Of a stretch of DNA of 64,000 bases, positions 34,511 to 45,800 are shown one piece after another. The notes beneath the pieces were generated by a model that was not told where the DNA came from, ran no database searches, and saw only the letters and a program-made list of their open reading frames with translations. Both the position numbers and the translations under genes were made by a program. Every line of letters begins with the position of its first letter. Position 1 is the stretch's first letter. The DNA lies in contig NC_088880.1 of assembly GCF_032884065.1 (NCBI RefSeq), positions 26,474,715-26,538,714 of the forward strand, given 5' to 3'. The DNA is from Artemia franciscana. Its lineage: Eukaryota; Arthropoda; Branchiopoda; Anostraca; Artemiidae.

Positions 34511-35100
34511 GCTGTGGGGCTGGGTAACTGCCGCATATATTTAACACTTATAGATTTTAGTCCATCTTCAATTTGAAAGTGATGCCTGCCTGCTTGCTTG
34601 CTAGAACGGAGCTTTCCACTCGAAAGCAGAAACATGGTTTGATGAAACGAAAGCTTGGCTGCAAAACTTCAGATACTCCTCTCTGACATAGGCTATATAA
34701 CTCCGCTTCACTTCGCACACCATAGGCTGGCTCATGGACAAGCAAAAACCATCCTTTTTGGCCCCAGGCAAGAGTTCTGCAGAGCATTCCAAAATGTAAA
34801 GTCATATATGTCAATCCGGCCTTTAGTCCACACTTTCCGTAAAAACCGTACAGGTTAGACTCTTACCAGTTTCCAGGAATAAGCTGAGATCGGCGGCATG
34901 GGGAAAAAAAGCGGGACAAAACCAAAGTGTTGCTCTCGCAACACAATCAATACCAAGAGACAATCAAATAAATAATGTAGACCAAGGATGAGATACTATC
35001 GACATATAAGAAAGAAAATGATGCAGCCTTTTATCAATAACGCATAGCCTATAGGCGAAACTAAACGGAATTTATTCATTTAATAACTATTTCCTGTCGA
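34511..35100. other. No supported gene
   Basis: Minus-strand frames at 34,557-34,814 have mixed composition but no recognisable motif. Confidence 0.35.
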
Positions 35101-35790
35101 AGGAGGTCAACTGGGAAAGAATCCGATCACCCGTTCGTAAGTTACAAATACCTCATTTTTTTAATTTTTCCGAATTACTCCCCCCCCCCAACTCCACCAA
35201 AGAGAGCAGATCCGGTCCGGTTATGTCAGTCGTGTATCTTGAACTTGTTTTTATTCTTCCCACCAAGTTTCATCCTGATCTCTCCAATTTAAAGTTTTTT
35301 CCAAGATTTCCGGTCCCCCCTCCCAATGACACTGGATCCAGTAGGGATTTAAAAAAAGAGATCTGAGTTGCGAAGGTATTCTTAATATGAAATTTCATTA
35401 AGATCCGATCACTCCTTCGTCAGTTAAAAATACCTCTTTTTTCCTAATTTTCCATAATTAACCCCCCCCCTAACTTTCCTAAATAGAGCGGATCCGTACC
35501 AGTTATGTCGATCACGTATCTAGGAATTCTGCTTATTTTCTCCAACAAGTTTCATCCCGATCCCTCCACTCTAAGCGTTTTCTAGATTTTAGGCTCCCCA
35601 CCAACTCCTCCCAATTTCACCGGATCCAGTCGGAATTTAAAATAGAAGTTCTGAGACACGATATCCTTCTAAATATCAAATTTCATTAGCATCCGACCAC
35701 CCGTTCGTAAGTTAAAAATACCTCATTCTTTCTGATTTTCCGATTTAACCGTCCCCTCACCCCCCCCCCTAGATGGTAGAATCGGAGAGA
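35100..35790. repeat. Tandem repeat, about 285-bp period, 2.4 copies
   Basis: ATCCGATCAC(C/T)C(G/C)TTCGTAAGTTA followed by AAAATACCTC recurs near 35,120, 35,400 and 35,692, with GGATCC(A)GT and CCAACAAGTTTCATCC-type phrases in between. It abuts a LINE fragment and may be part of that element's 3' region. Confidence 0.75.
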
Positions 35791-35849
35791 CGACAATTCC
35801 TAATTTAATCTGGCCTTGTTCCAGATACGCCTGCCTAATTTCATCGTCC

Positions 35850-36510
35850 TAGCTTACCTGGAAGTGCCTAAACTAGACAAAAACCGGGGCCGACAGACTA
35901 ACCGACAGAATTTGCGATCGCTATATGTCACTTGGTACATACCAAATGCCATAAAAAGGACATGCTCCCGGCTAATACCTTTTTGGTGACCAAACTGGTG
36001 GGGTGGGACATAACATTCAGAAACAATTTTATCCAAAATAACTGACTCAAATAATTTCAAAAATAGTGCAAGAAACTGTTATTGGTTGGAACGAATTACA
36101 CACTGTAGAATCCATTTGCCTTTTTTCGGGATAGGGGTTATTTGACCAACTGCAAATTAACAAGGAACAACTCCATTTTCTATAGACATTTGAAAAAGTA
36201 GAGATAAGTGGTGAAGAAAAGTATAATCAAAATGTGGGGCAGAAATTCCATCAACTCCCGCGGAGTTTCCTTAATTTTTTTTAAAATTAAATAATGCATC
36301 ACTTGGCTTAATTACAAATGCTGAAGCTTCGTGTTTTTTTCAGACAAGCACTTAATTTTTTTCAAATTCTAATTCAAGGTCAGGATCGGGAGAATAAAAC
36401 TCATGCTTATAATAACTTATCCACTCAAGCTGAGGAACATTATTTGCACAAATGTATTCACAAGGGCGTTCAACTTTTTTCCAGCACTTCGAAGGGTTCT
36501 CTGTAATTTT
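35850..36510 (-). pseudogene. LINE reverse transcriptase fragment
   Basis: Reading the minus strand from 36,510, the linker ANNVPQLEWISYYKHEFYSP is followed by NSAGVDGISAPHF, GQITPIPKKGK, and KLFESVILDKIVSECYVPPH then QFGHQKGISREHV. These are the pre-RT linker and first RT blocks. They parallel LINE-1 at the left end of this window (DYFRDQFSAP; DDQFGFKKHSGREHV). Stops and a missing palm show it is dead. It is cut off at its 5' side by the TA microsatellite. Confidence 0.75.
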
Positions 36511-36515
36511 ATGTA

Positions 36516-36518
<3 letters not shown>

Positions 36519-36607
<89 letters not shown>
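36519..36607. repeat. (TA)n microsatellite
   Basis: About 85 bp of TA repeats between a LINE fragment and a Helitron fragment. Confidence 0.95.
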
Positions 36608-36734
36608 GTATCACCATCACAATTCGACCATGCTTGCATGGTCAAACTGCAATGTCACCACCTCAATTTCCTAATGAATTTTTTTGCCTTTTTTTAGGAT
36701 GTCACTTGCTCTCTTAAAAATTTCATCAACATAG

Positions 36735-37215
36735 TTGAAACTTGAAATCGTATTTGCTCTAGTTTCATTCAACGGAAAGGATGATCAAACCATAAATAGT
36801 CGGAATATATTTAGCTTCAAAGTAGCTGGATCAATTTATCACAGAATCAATTTAGCGGCACATCCAAAACAAACTACTGAAGGTGAAATTGAGTCTCGTT
36901 CATACGGCCAAATGCACTTTTTAGACCCAATGACACTGTTGAGGAATGCCTTGCAAATCCTTTAAATTATGGAATCTCTCGCAATCTGATGAATTTTTTG
37001 GACGGAATATTGAGAAACACAAACGACTATGCCAAAGGTTACGAAAAAATGAGAGAAGTATAGGATGATACAAATTAACTTGCTGCCTCATTTTGACAAC
37101 AGCCTCCAAACGTATAGCTCATTTTTAGTGTGCCAGATGATGTTAATTATCGAAGTTTCAACCCTCCTGCATGTAATGAAGTATTCTCTGTGCTTGCTCT
37201 TCATGCTGACCTAAC
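36735..37215 (+). pseudogene. Helitron protein N-terminal (Helitron-like N domain) fragment
   Basis: Translation gives FSFKVAGSIYHRINLAAHP, then SYGQMHFLDPM, then after a frameshift near 36,960 LNYGISRNLMNFLDGILRNT followed by NDYAKGYEKMREV. Near 37,129 it gives VPDDVNYRSFNPPACNEVFS. This order (IYHR, FLDP, a helical segment ending in NxYA...YxxMREV, then PDD...FN-P-NEV) is that of the domain upstream of the Rep nuclease in Helitron transposases. Several frameshifts and stops are present. It may come from the same family as the element at 16,316-17,598. Confidence 0.7.
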
Positions 37216-37669
37216 TTTTAACCTAACTATTTTAACCTAACTTTTATAATTATAATAAGTCTTTGTGCTGAATTAAAAAATAAGCTTTATAAAAAGGATT
37301 TGAAAAAATCATGCAAAGCCATTTTAAATTCAAATAGACACTTTGCATGCTCAATCACCAGATCAAATCACCAAAATCAAATACCAGATTATAAAATCAC
37401 ACACCAGGTTATTCATTCAAACTTGCAAATAAGGTGTGAACGCAAAAAGTTACACAATTAATTGCCCTTCAGACTTCTTTCACACACGGCACAATGTCAA
37501 TCGGGGAACATGGGCAGTGAACGGGAATCATGTTATTCCCTTTTTCTGTCCTTTTTATGGGGTGGCCAAGCTCAGGCAGTAAAGCAATGTAAAGCAATGT
37601 TGTAAAGGTTGTAAGGCAATGTGGCAAAATTTTGTTATTTTAAATATACCGACAATCGTGTGGAGCCTT
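37216..37669. other. Non-coding
   Basis: No supported feature. If the exon at 37,670 is real, this would be the start of its first intron. Confidence 0.4.
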
Positions 37670-37903
37670 TTACCTACCCAATGTTTTATCCAGCTGGAAC
37701 TTCAGGATGGTCGAGGGGTAGGCTACATCATTCAGCTTCTGTAAATCATCCACATAAAACATGGCTTGAATTAGCGAGGTATCATATCGCTTTGTGTTGA
37801 CTGTGCAAGCTGTGACATCCAACATGCGTCTGATTGGTTTTAATTTCTTGCATTCTGGTGGAAAAATTTTCCAACATTTTTTGTAATGTGTCATTTCGCT
37901 CAT
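37670..37903 (-). CDS. Candidate first coding exon of an unassigned gene
   Basis: ATG at 37,903 lies in a favourable context (TAAAATGAG). The frame reads MSEMTHYKKCWKIFPPECKK, LKPIRRMLDVTACTVNTKRY, DTSLIQAMFYVDDLQKLNDV and AYPSTILKFQLDKTLG, and stops at 37,670. Two possible donors lie at the end: GG|GTAGGT and TAG|GTAAAA (about 37,670-37,680). Codon choice and the balanced amino acid mix look like real coding sequence, unlike nearby frames. I do not recognise the family. It could be a host gene or a domesticated element. No second exon was found with confidence on the minus strand below 37,670. Confidence 0.4.
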   Translation of the reverse strand: MSEMTHYKKCWKIFPPECKKLKPIRRMLDVTACTVNTKRYDTSLIQAMFYVDDLQKLNDVAYPSTILKFQLDKTLGR

Positions 37904-38773
37904 TTTACAAAACTCTTAGGTTAAATTTGGCGTAAAACACTTCCTGGATTAGTCATTTCTAACTATGGTTATTTCTTCTTTAATGTCTTTCAGCGCCAGA
38001 TGTTTCATGAAACTGAAGAAGTATTTAGTTTTTTTGTAAAAAATCAATGTGTAGTCAAGATTAATTCGTACATCTTGGATTGAAAATTACTAGTGAAAGA
38101 CTACACATATAGGTACTGCCATTTGGTTTATAATTGAAGAGTTGGAACCTTTTTCCTTAGAAGTTTGTTGTAATAGGATTAATGACACTTTGAAGCTTAG
38201 GCTAGATTCACAATCTATAGTAGGCTAGAGCATAAAGAGGGTCTTTCATCTACACAAATCTTTTTCTCCCAAGAGAGGATTGATTTTCATGAAATTTGGT
38301 AAACATATTTGGATTTTATTGCTAATAAATTCCTAATAGGCTAGAATTTTATTAGGATTTTTATTGGTGTGTTTTACTTGGTAAAAAGTAAACACACCAT
38401 TTTATGCCCCCTTTTTTTTTTCTTGCAAGTACAGTATATAAGTGTGTACAAGACAAAAAACCTATATATAAATCAATTGAGTTAGCACATAGGGGAAACC
38501 AGCCCACATTAGGATACCAGGTAAATTTTTAGTTTTATCACAAGCTGTCTAAAGTGCATATTACTGCATATAGTAAGATTCTGTAAAATTCTAGCTAATT
38601 GACTTCTTGCTATCTCAGAAAGGGTTTAGGTTAGGAAAATGAAACTTTCAGGGGTGAATCTACAGACTAATGACAAAGAAACAATAGCCTATGCAATCAT
38701 CAGTATCTTGCTATATACAGTAATACACACTTTAGAGCACTTGGAACAAAAGTAAACATTACGTTCCCCTCCA
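37904..38773. other. Non-coding
   Basis: AT-rich, no supported feature. It would hold the promoter of the candidate gene at 37,903 if that gene is real. Confidence 0.35.
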
Positions 38774-39132
38774 ACTAGACTAAAAATGCATAGAGTGGGC
38801 TTGCTTACAGGTAACATTACCTATAGAGCCAAGTGTATTAGTCCATGAGCCCTGTGGGCAGTAGGGCAAGGTCTTTATTCTATATTTATTTTATGAACCA
38901 GGTTTTGTTTTGAGTTTTATCTTTTTGAGGTTTTATTTTGAGTTTATCACTCTTTATTGAATAAATGCAGGACTCATGGATAAATATACTTTGCTCAGGT
39001 AATGTTACCTGTTACAACATTACCAGTAGTGTTTAACATTACAGGTAGTGTATTACATTACCTGTTAAACATTGCCTGTTTAACAGGTAATGTTACCTGT
39101 TAGCAAGCCCACTTTACACATTTTTAGTTTGC
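38774..39132. repeat. Foldback element with GGTAATGTTACC inverted repeats
   Basis: The outer arms 38,774-38,822 and 39,085-39,132 are inverse complements with a handful of mismatches (AGGTAATGTTACCTGT, AGCAAGCCCACT). An inner inverted copy lies at about 38,970-39,010 (CTCATGGA...GGTAATGTTACC). Several extra GTAATGTTACC-like units occur between 38,997 and 39,100. No coding. It resembles a MITE or foldback element. Confidence 0.7.
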
Positions 39133-39584
39133 CCCCTGAAGGAGAAGGGTAAACCAGAAATGGATGTACTCCTAGAATTAGCATTTCTAGTAGAAACATA
39201 CTATTAATACATAATACTGCATTGTATAGAAACTATGCAGCTCTACAGCATAGTTTCCAGTTTAGAAAGCTTGTGATGAAACTAAACATTTACCAGACAC
39301 CAAAATTCAGAAGTCCAAGACTTCACCATTAATTGACCATTTGTTTATATCCTTTGCTATTGCTCTTCTATTGCTTCTACTACAAATTTTTGAGCTCTTA
39401 AAAATGATGAATTTTCAATTAAAGTATGAGTTATTGGTTGTTTTTAACAAAATAATACTATGTTTCTCAGTACTGTTTTCTTGGTTGTTTTCAACAAAAT
39501 AATACTACATTTTTTCAATGCCAAAATTATTTTAAATAGGGTTAGGCTAGGTCACAAAATGCTTAAATTGGAATTTGTTGTAGA

Positions 39585-40200
39585 AGTGATTATTATATTT
39601 GTAAAGAACATAAAAAAAAGGCATCAAGTGGTATGTTCACTTTAATGGTAAGTCAATTATATGAACTCAAAAAATATACCAGCCTAGGTTGGGACACCCC
39701 TTAGCCCAGGTTAGGACATTGTATGAATTGTAACTAAACTTTTTTTAAACACATTTATTGAAAATGTATAGTGAAGTACAAATACATAGATAATGAGAAG
39801 TTGTTTTGCACTCAATTATTGTCATCTCTTAGCTTGACATTAAAAGACAAAGTTTTATGCCTAGAGGTTGTTTTGGGAAATTTTTTGTTGCTCATATTAT
39901 TGACTTACAAATAAAGTGAACATACCACTTGATGCCTCTTTTAAGGCTCTTTATGAATATAGTGATTGCTTCTATTGCTAATTCAAATTTAAGCCTTTTT
40001 AAGCTCTTGAAAATGACCAAAATGTTTCTAGTTTTAGGGTATTAAAAAGGCTTAAAACTTAAAACAAACAACCTAACTCTTTAAACAAACAAAATTTGTG
40101 ATATAAGTAATTGTTATATTTGTAAAAAGCTTAACAGAAGGAATTGAGTGGTATGTTCACTTTATTTGTAAGTCAATAATATGAACAAAAAAATACTGTT
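39585..40200. repeat. Three-copy repeat in plus-minus-plus order
   Basis: The core GTGGTATGTTCACTTTA followed by TTTGTAAGTCAAT and ATATGAAC occurs plus at about 39,620-39,675, minus at about 39,890-39,945 and plus at about 40,145-40,195. Each core carries 80-100 bp of similar flanks. No coding. Confidence 0.7.
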
Positions 40201-41329
40201 GTTTCCTCAATAAGAGTTGGAGAAGAAAGAACAGCAACTATTTTTTTTAAGTTTCACTATCTCTATATTTGGGCACAGAAGGGTAGATCAATTTTCTCAC
40301 ATATTTTTTAGATTTCCTTAAGTAAGAAACTTTGTAAACACCTTCTTCTTTACCACTTAATTTTTCAACTATGTTTCTATTGTAAAAGAAGGCAGCATTT
40401 TTTACATTGAATTGACAGGGAAAAATTTTCCAGCTTGAAGATTCTCGGCATTTGTTGAAATATCAGAGAGTAATTAAAAACTTTCATCTGAGTCAGGATA
40501 AAAAAAAAAAAAAAACTCCTTGAATTATTTATTTTATCAGGCAATAGTTCATCAGTCTTCCTTCCTATCACTCTTATGTTTTGAGTTGACCAAATATCTT
40601 TTCTGACCTTTTTTGCTTGCTCAACATGTTTTGTTCCAGTCTTCTTAACCCTTTTAAGAGTCTCTTTCTTGCATTTTCTTCCAGTTTTATTTTTTCAGGG
40701 TGTCTGTAGTTTTTTATTTTTTTGTGGTTCTGCTTTTGGATAACCAAACACTTCTTCAGGACTGTGGTAGTTGTTGTCACTTTTACAACTGGAGTTGTAG
40801 AAGCTTTTAAAGGAGTGATGGAGTTACTTTCCAGAATGAAGTAACTCCTAGTTTATGGTGGTAAACAAATGCATGTGTTACATTGAAAATAACAGAATGG
40901 ATTATTGACTCTATTATGAGACAGAGACATTATTCCTAGCCCCCAGAGGATTTGAATTATCATTGCAATGCTGTCAATAATTGGCAGTTGACACAGTGTT
41001 GCTGATACAACATTGTCAGTGCTATATTTACTAATATGCCCAAATTTGAGACACAAGAGCCAAAAAGAGGGTGATTTTCCTACTAATTGGGCAGAAGAGG
41101 GACAGTTGCCCATTGCAAGAGCCAGTTTACCCACCAGGAGGGACCCCTCTTTAATTGGAGGGGTTAAGTGAATTGGTATTGTCACTTCCCCTGCTCTATA
41201 GGATTTTCAGAAAGAAAGAAGCTTCTCTATCATTTCTTCATAACTTCTCCAAAAGATTGAAAGTGAAAGTCACCAAGAAATGCTTAGATTACCTCTCTAC
41301 CCTGTGAACCCAAAATATGCCATCTTGAG
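40201..41329. other. Non-coding
   Basis: Minus-strand open frames at 40,574-41,185 lack recognisable motifs. The stretch near 41,190-41,330 may already be the 5' part of the following LINE. Confidence 0.35.
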
Positions 41330-41331
41330 TT

Positions 41332-42195
41332 TTGCAACAACCATCTCACTCAATAGGAGCCATTGAATTAGCAAACAAGCAAGCCAACTCTTTGTTGGGT
41401 TATCAAACTCACAAAGAAACACCAGGCAAAAAACGAAAGAAAAACTTAAGTGATGTCACCCCCAATCATTTTGTAAAAAAAACAAGCAACAAAATATTGC
41501 AAAGTATTTGGAGTTCACATAGGAAATTACAGACAAAAACATTTTAAAGAAGAAGGACCCACACAAATTAGACAAATTGTATTTTTGCTTGCTCAGTACA
41601 ACTTTGACTGGTCAATAAAATGCTTTGAAGAAGTTGAAGTTCACTTTACTAAAGAAAAACTGACGGAAAAATTACTGCAGTATGCATCTTCATTAAGCCT
41701 TTCTGGTTCCTTTTTAGAGGGAAAAGAACCATCAGCTCAAAACTGGACTCAATATGTCATATATGGATTAGAATTTGACATTACAACCAAGTAAATACAA
41801 GAATTTCTGGTTGATGATCAAGGTAAAGCTGTATTCCTTGTAACAGCTCAAGAATCAGTCTGTCTAAAGCACTAAAATGATGGGGGAAATTTATCTGCTC
41901 ATCAAGGCAAATTCAGAAATCAACTGAACCTGTATTTATATGGGTAAAAAACAAATTACAAAGTTTTTAAACCAAAATCATTTCAGTGCTCAAAATGCTT
42001 ACTGCATGGTCACACCTTAAAAAATTGCAAAAAAGAAATTTCATCATGCCAAAAATGCGGTAGTGATGCTCCCTCAATTGATTCTTGCACTGAAACAAAT
42101 GCTTATTGTAAAAACTGCAAGGTTTTTGGCCATAGTTCAATGCAAAAAAAATGTTTGTCCTTTGCAACAAAGAAGAGCATGATATCCTTTGGATA
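41332..42195 (+). pseudogene. LINE-2 ORF1 (gag-like) with zinc knuckles
   Basis: The N-terminal part occupies frames at 41,332-41,547 and 41,585-41,794 (ending NWTQYVIYGLEFDITT). After stops, FQCSKCLLHGHTLKNCKK, CQKCGSDAPSIDSC and YCKNCKVFGHSSMQKKC (about 41,975-42,160) form zinc-knuckle-like CCHC/CCCH units. These mark a nucleic-acid binding gag-like protein of LINEs. At least three frame breaks are present. Confidence 0.75.
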
Positions 42196-42789
42196 ATCAG
42201 CAACAGCAAATCTTCCATACAGTGTTGTAGCTTCCAAAATCTCAACACCAAAACCAGCCAGGAGAAACAAAAACCCCCCATGAGCAAGAAAATTCACAAG
42301 AAACTATGTAGAACAAACTCCTAGCAGTCAAACAGAAAAAAATTCTTCTAGAAAAAACTTCTAAAATTCAAGCAAGAATTTCCATCACTGGGTTGCCCTC
42401 AGAGAGATTCTGCATATCAGAAAAACCAGTCACAGCCTAATAATACAACCTCACATTTAAACACATACCCAGTAGAGCTGCTACACAAATTTGCAGGTAC
42501 CTAATAATGCAATTTATGATTAATGCAAAAGAAGATTCATTGGAAATCAAGGCTTGGTTGACAAGAAAAGCAACAAACCTGTTTGGAATGGATATCTGGA
42601 AAGTAGCTAATGTTAAAATGGAAAGTCTCAATTCAGAAGTGATCATGCCAAAACTCAATGAAACAAAAGCCCCAACAGTAGTTCCAATAACACTCAGCAA
42701 AAAGCAATGAAATCAAAAGGATGATAGAGCAATGATAAACCAAAGACTAAACAGTATAATCACAAAAGGGATTTCCCCACAACAAACTG

Positions 42790-43450
42790 TGAGTAGCCTT
42801 AAAATTCTTCAATGGAATGTGATGTCTTTAAATAGTATTATATTAAATGAATTAGTTGATTGGAATTGCGGGTATGGTGTTGACATAATATGTGTGTAAG
42901 AGACTCACCTCCACAGCCTTGTGACTGATAATGATACCTGGTTTCAGCATATATAGAAAGGATCAGTCAACAGGTAGGAGAGGCAGTGATGTGGCAATAT
43001 TTGTTAGGAATCGGATTTCCCATTTGGTTTTGGCTTACATGGATCATCCCAATGAAGTTGATATAATTAGTTTCTATATAATTATAAAGAACCAGCCACC
43101 CTTAAAGATAACATCCTTCTATAATCCAAATGGAAATAATAATATAATAGAGGTGTTAAGAGAAGAGATTAATGACAAAATACCTATTTTGTTAGGGGAT
43201 TTTAACACCCATAGTTGCATGTGAGAGAATTGCAACTCATCAAATAAAGCTGACTGTCCTCACACTGTTTTGGCTCCCAACTCATTACAATATAAAACAT
43301 AATAAATATTTTACATTTGATTTGCAAATTGGCCCAACTTGGATCATACCATTTTATCATGGGTGTTAGAAATGCAAACTGACCATAGTGCACAGTTGGT
43401 TCTAATTGACAACCAAAAATATGATACAAATCAACCAACATATAAGTTTA
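42790..43450 (+). pseudogene. LINE-2 endonuclease domain
   Basis: Visible blocks are LKILQWNVMSLNS, VDIICV followed by a stop where the catalytic QE(T) region is expected (ETHLHS follows), GRRGSDVAIFVRNRI, ITSFYNPNG, PILLGDFNTHS with the catalytic aspartate-asparagine, and TDHSAQLVL carrying the terminal DH motif. These are the apurinic-type endonuclease motifs. In-frame stops at several places make it inactive. Confidence 0.75.
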
Positions 43451-44640
43451 ATCCAAGGAATCAAACTGGAATCAATTCAAGGAAGAATTAGATAAAGCAA
43501 ATTACAATGAGCTGACTGATGAAGCTGATTTGGAATCTCAAGCAACAAAGTCTCTGGTATCTTTGAGTGTGCAGCAAGATCAGCAATTCCACAGGTACCA
43601 GACCCAATAAAATTTTCTTCTTTAAAAAAACAGGCAAAAATTTGGTGGAATGAAGAATGTAAAAAAGCTCCTGTACTCATGCACTGTGAGTACACCCCTG
43701 TACTCATACACTTTTGTTATTAAGAAAGGCTGAGTCATTGGTAAAGAAGGCAGTATTGGTAAAGAGAGGAAAGCAATTGACATGGGAGGAGTTTACCTCA
43801 GAAATTGACTCAAATTTTCCCTCAGGCAGGATACACAGTTTCACAAACAAAATGGCAAAAAGTAATAGGAAAAGTAGTAAGACAATCCTAAGCTTGTCTG
43901 TTAATAGAATTAATCTTCTAACAGACAAAAATAAAGCAGAGGCATTTGCTGCTAGTTTTAAGACCTTATAATTAATAATCTTGCAAAACCAAGTGTTTGC
44001 AAACAACACAGTAAAGCTAAATATAAGGAAGACGTAATTCTCCCATTCACCCTTTCAGAATTGAATGATTTCCTCAGTGAAGCAAACATACTTGCAGCAC
44101 CAGGAGAAGATGAAGTCTGTTAAAAATGGTATATGTGTTCGAAAAATATCCAGTTAAATAATTTTATATTTCACTGTCAGTAAAAAGGTATCATCCCTAT
44201 TTTGAACTGTTTTACTTTCATCATTATTCTTGAAGGAGCCTACAGAAAAGCCAAAAGAGAAGGTATACCACTAATTGCTATATTAGTTGATTCTCAGGCT
44301 GCTTTTGATTATGTAAGTAGATACATCTTAGGTGATGGCTTTAAGATGTATGGATTTTCCTGAGAAGTTGGTAAATTTCATATTTGATTATTTGTCAGAT
44401 TAAAGTTACAAAGTCAGAGTAAACAAAGATTATTCTGAAGAAATCCAACTTGATACTGGTCTACCACAAGGTTCTGCACTTATTCCTTTGCTCATTATAC
44501 TGCTCCTAAATGAACTTTTCTTCAGTAGTGACACTGCTGGAAGAGCTGAATTTGCAGCTGATCTGATAATATGGGATGTGTGGTTCCATAATGCTATGTC
44601 TGACAGATCATCTTCCACCAGACCATCCTCCACTGTCAAG
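43451..44640 (+). pseudogene. LINE-2 linker and reverse transcriptase, catalytic motif lost
   Basis: The linker (43,714-43,971) includes GKQLTWEEFTSEI and LSLSVNRINLLTDKNKAEAF, typical before the RT domain. ELNDFLSEANILAAPGEDEV follows near 44,053, then AKREGIPLIAILVDSQAAFD near 44,250, and LDTGLPQGSALIPLLIILLL near 44,450. The catalytic box reads EFAADLIIWD, where LINE RTs have FADD, so the first catalytic aspartate is replaced by alanine. The first RT blocks are largely deleted. Confidence 0.75.
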
Positions 44641-44660
44641 TGGCAGTGAACTATTGATAG

Positions 44661-44870
44661 AAATACATGATGGCAGCATGAACATCTCTTCCAGCCTTTC
44701 CCAGAAATTTCTAGGCATTTTTGAAGCTGCATGGTGATACTAGTTTTTTGCTATTGAGTGACTGATGGACCATTAAAATTTTGTCTGCTGTTTCATGCTT
44801 GATTTGGTTTCTACAGTGGGTCTTATTAGACTTTGTAGGACCTCATAAAAGTCAAAACTTTGACAAAGTC
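44661..44870. other. Non-coding
   Basis: Nothing supported. Confidence 0.4.
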
Positions 44871-45355
44871 AACTTCAGATCTTTTGTTAAATGAATTACC
44901 ATCCTCCAAAAATTGGTAGGAAAATTTAGCAAGCTCACTGATTTGATTTATTGCATCTGTGAATCCATCCTGTGTCATTGAGTTTGCACCAAAAAGCAGA
45001 TCAAGCGGAGTAGCTGCAGCCAGGACAGGATCATATACAAATACCCTCCTTGTGTCTTGGCATTTGTGGATTGTTTCCCACCATTGAAAAGCACCGTTCT
45101 GATATCCTGAATGCCCTCATTTATATCACACCTTCTATCGATTGACAAAGACCGTAAAGGTTTTCATGACTCTTTCATGAAGCGCTTAGATTGGTAGATA
45201 GATCCCCAGTGAGTTTTGATAGGTAGTTCTGGGATGATAGTTTTGCCAAAAAGTGCAATCTGCATTTTGTTAAGGATAACTTGAGCCATGTGATGAGACC
45301 TGACAAATGTGATGTCCTTAAAAATATTATTGATACATTGGTTTATGCTTTTCAT
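44871..45355 (-). pseudogene. hAT-like transposase fragment
   Basis: The minus-strand frame from 45,355 reads INQCINNIFKDITFVRSHHM, then AQVILNKMQIALFGKTI, then ELPIKTHWGSIYQSKRF and a stop. Downstream in other frames, VFVYDPVLAAATPLDLLFGA and GFTDAINQISELAKFSY appear. A segment ending in W-G/N-S after a Thr-Arg/His is characteristic of the central part of hAT transposases, followed by a DPVxAAxxLDP-type block. Frameshifts show it is dead. The assignment rests on motif memory. Confidence 0.45.
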
Positions 45356-45366
45356 AGTCTCTTTTG

Positions 45367-45800
45367 ACTCTTAATAAGTGAGCTAGAACTTTCAATTTCC
45401 ATTTAAATGAGCCCTCTCTGAAGTTTGTATGAGTATCCCTTCCATAAGAACCATATATGCCCCCAGGGCATAACTTACTACGCCTGGCCCCAGGCCCTGG
45501 GGGTTTATATCGACACCCAGGTTTTCTTATCTGACCTTTGAACTATTTTTAACAAAATAGTTATCTCAAAATTTCTATTGGATGGGTTTGAGGAAAAAGG
45601 GCGTGATGGGGGGCTAGTGGTCACCGGATCTCTTTTGACTCTTAAAATGTGAACTAGAACTTTTACTTTCCAGTCAAATGAGCTCTTTCTGAAGTTTATA
45701 CGAACATCCCTTCCATAAGAACTATATATGCCCCCAGGGCGTAACTTACAACGCCTGCTCCAGGCCCTGGGGGATTGTGTTGACACCGGAGTTTTGTTAG
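45367..45800 (-). repeat. Tandem units of the 280-bp repeat family, reverse orientation
   Basis: Two units (about 45,370-45,640 and 45,641-45,800) share CTCTTTTGACTCTTAA, CCCTTCCATAAGAAC followed by ATATATGCCCCCAGGG, and CTGACCTTTGAACTA. These are reverse complements of phrases in the 26,131-27,620 domain. Confidence 0.75.

Larger units (their letters stand above)
41330..44660 (+). mobile_element. Decayed Jockey/CR1-like LINE (LINE-2 of this window)
   Basis: It has gag with zinc knuckles, then endonuclease, linker and reverse transcriptase in the usual order, all with stops and frameshifts. Its sequence motifs differ from LINE-1 at the left end, so it is another family. I see no tail repeat, and the 3' end seems to be lost near 44,660. 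Confidence 0.8.

Noticed and set aside
34557-34814. Minus-strand frame of 85 codons with mixed composition
   Set aside because: No recognised domain; adjacent frames look equally plausible, so none is supported.
40574-41185. Minus-strand frames of 68 and 110 codons
   Set aside because: No motif, and cysteine and isoleucine use follows base composition. They may overlap the 5' flank of LINE-2.
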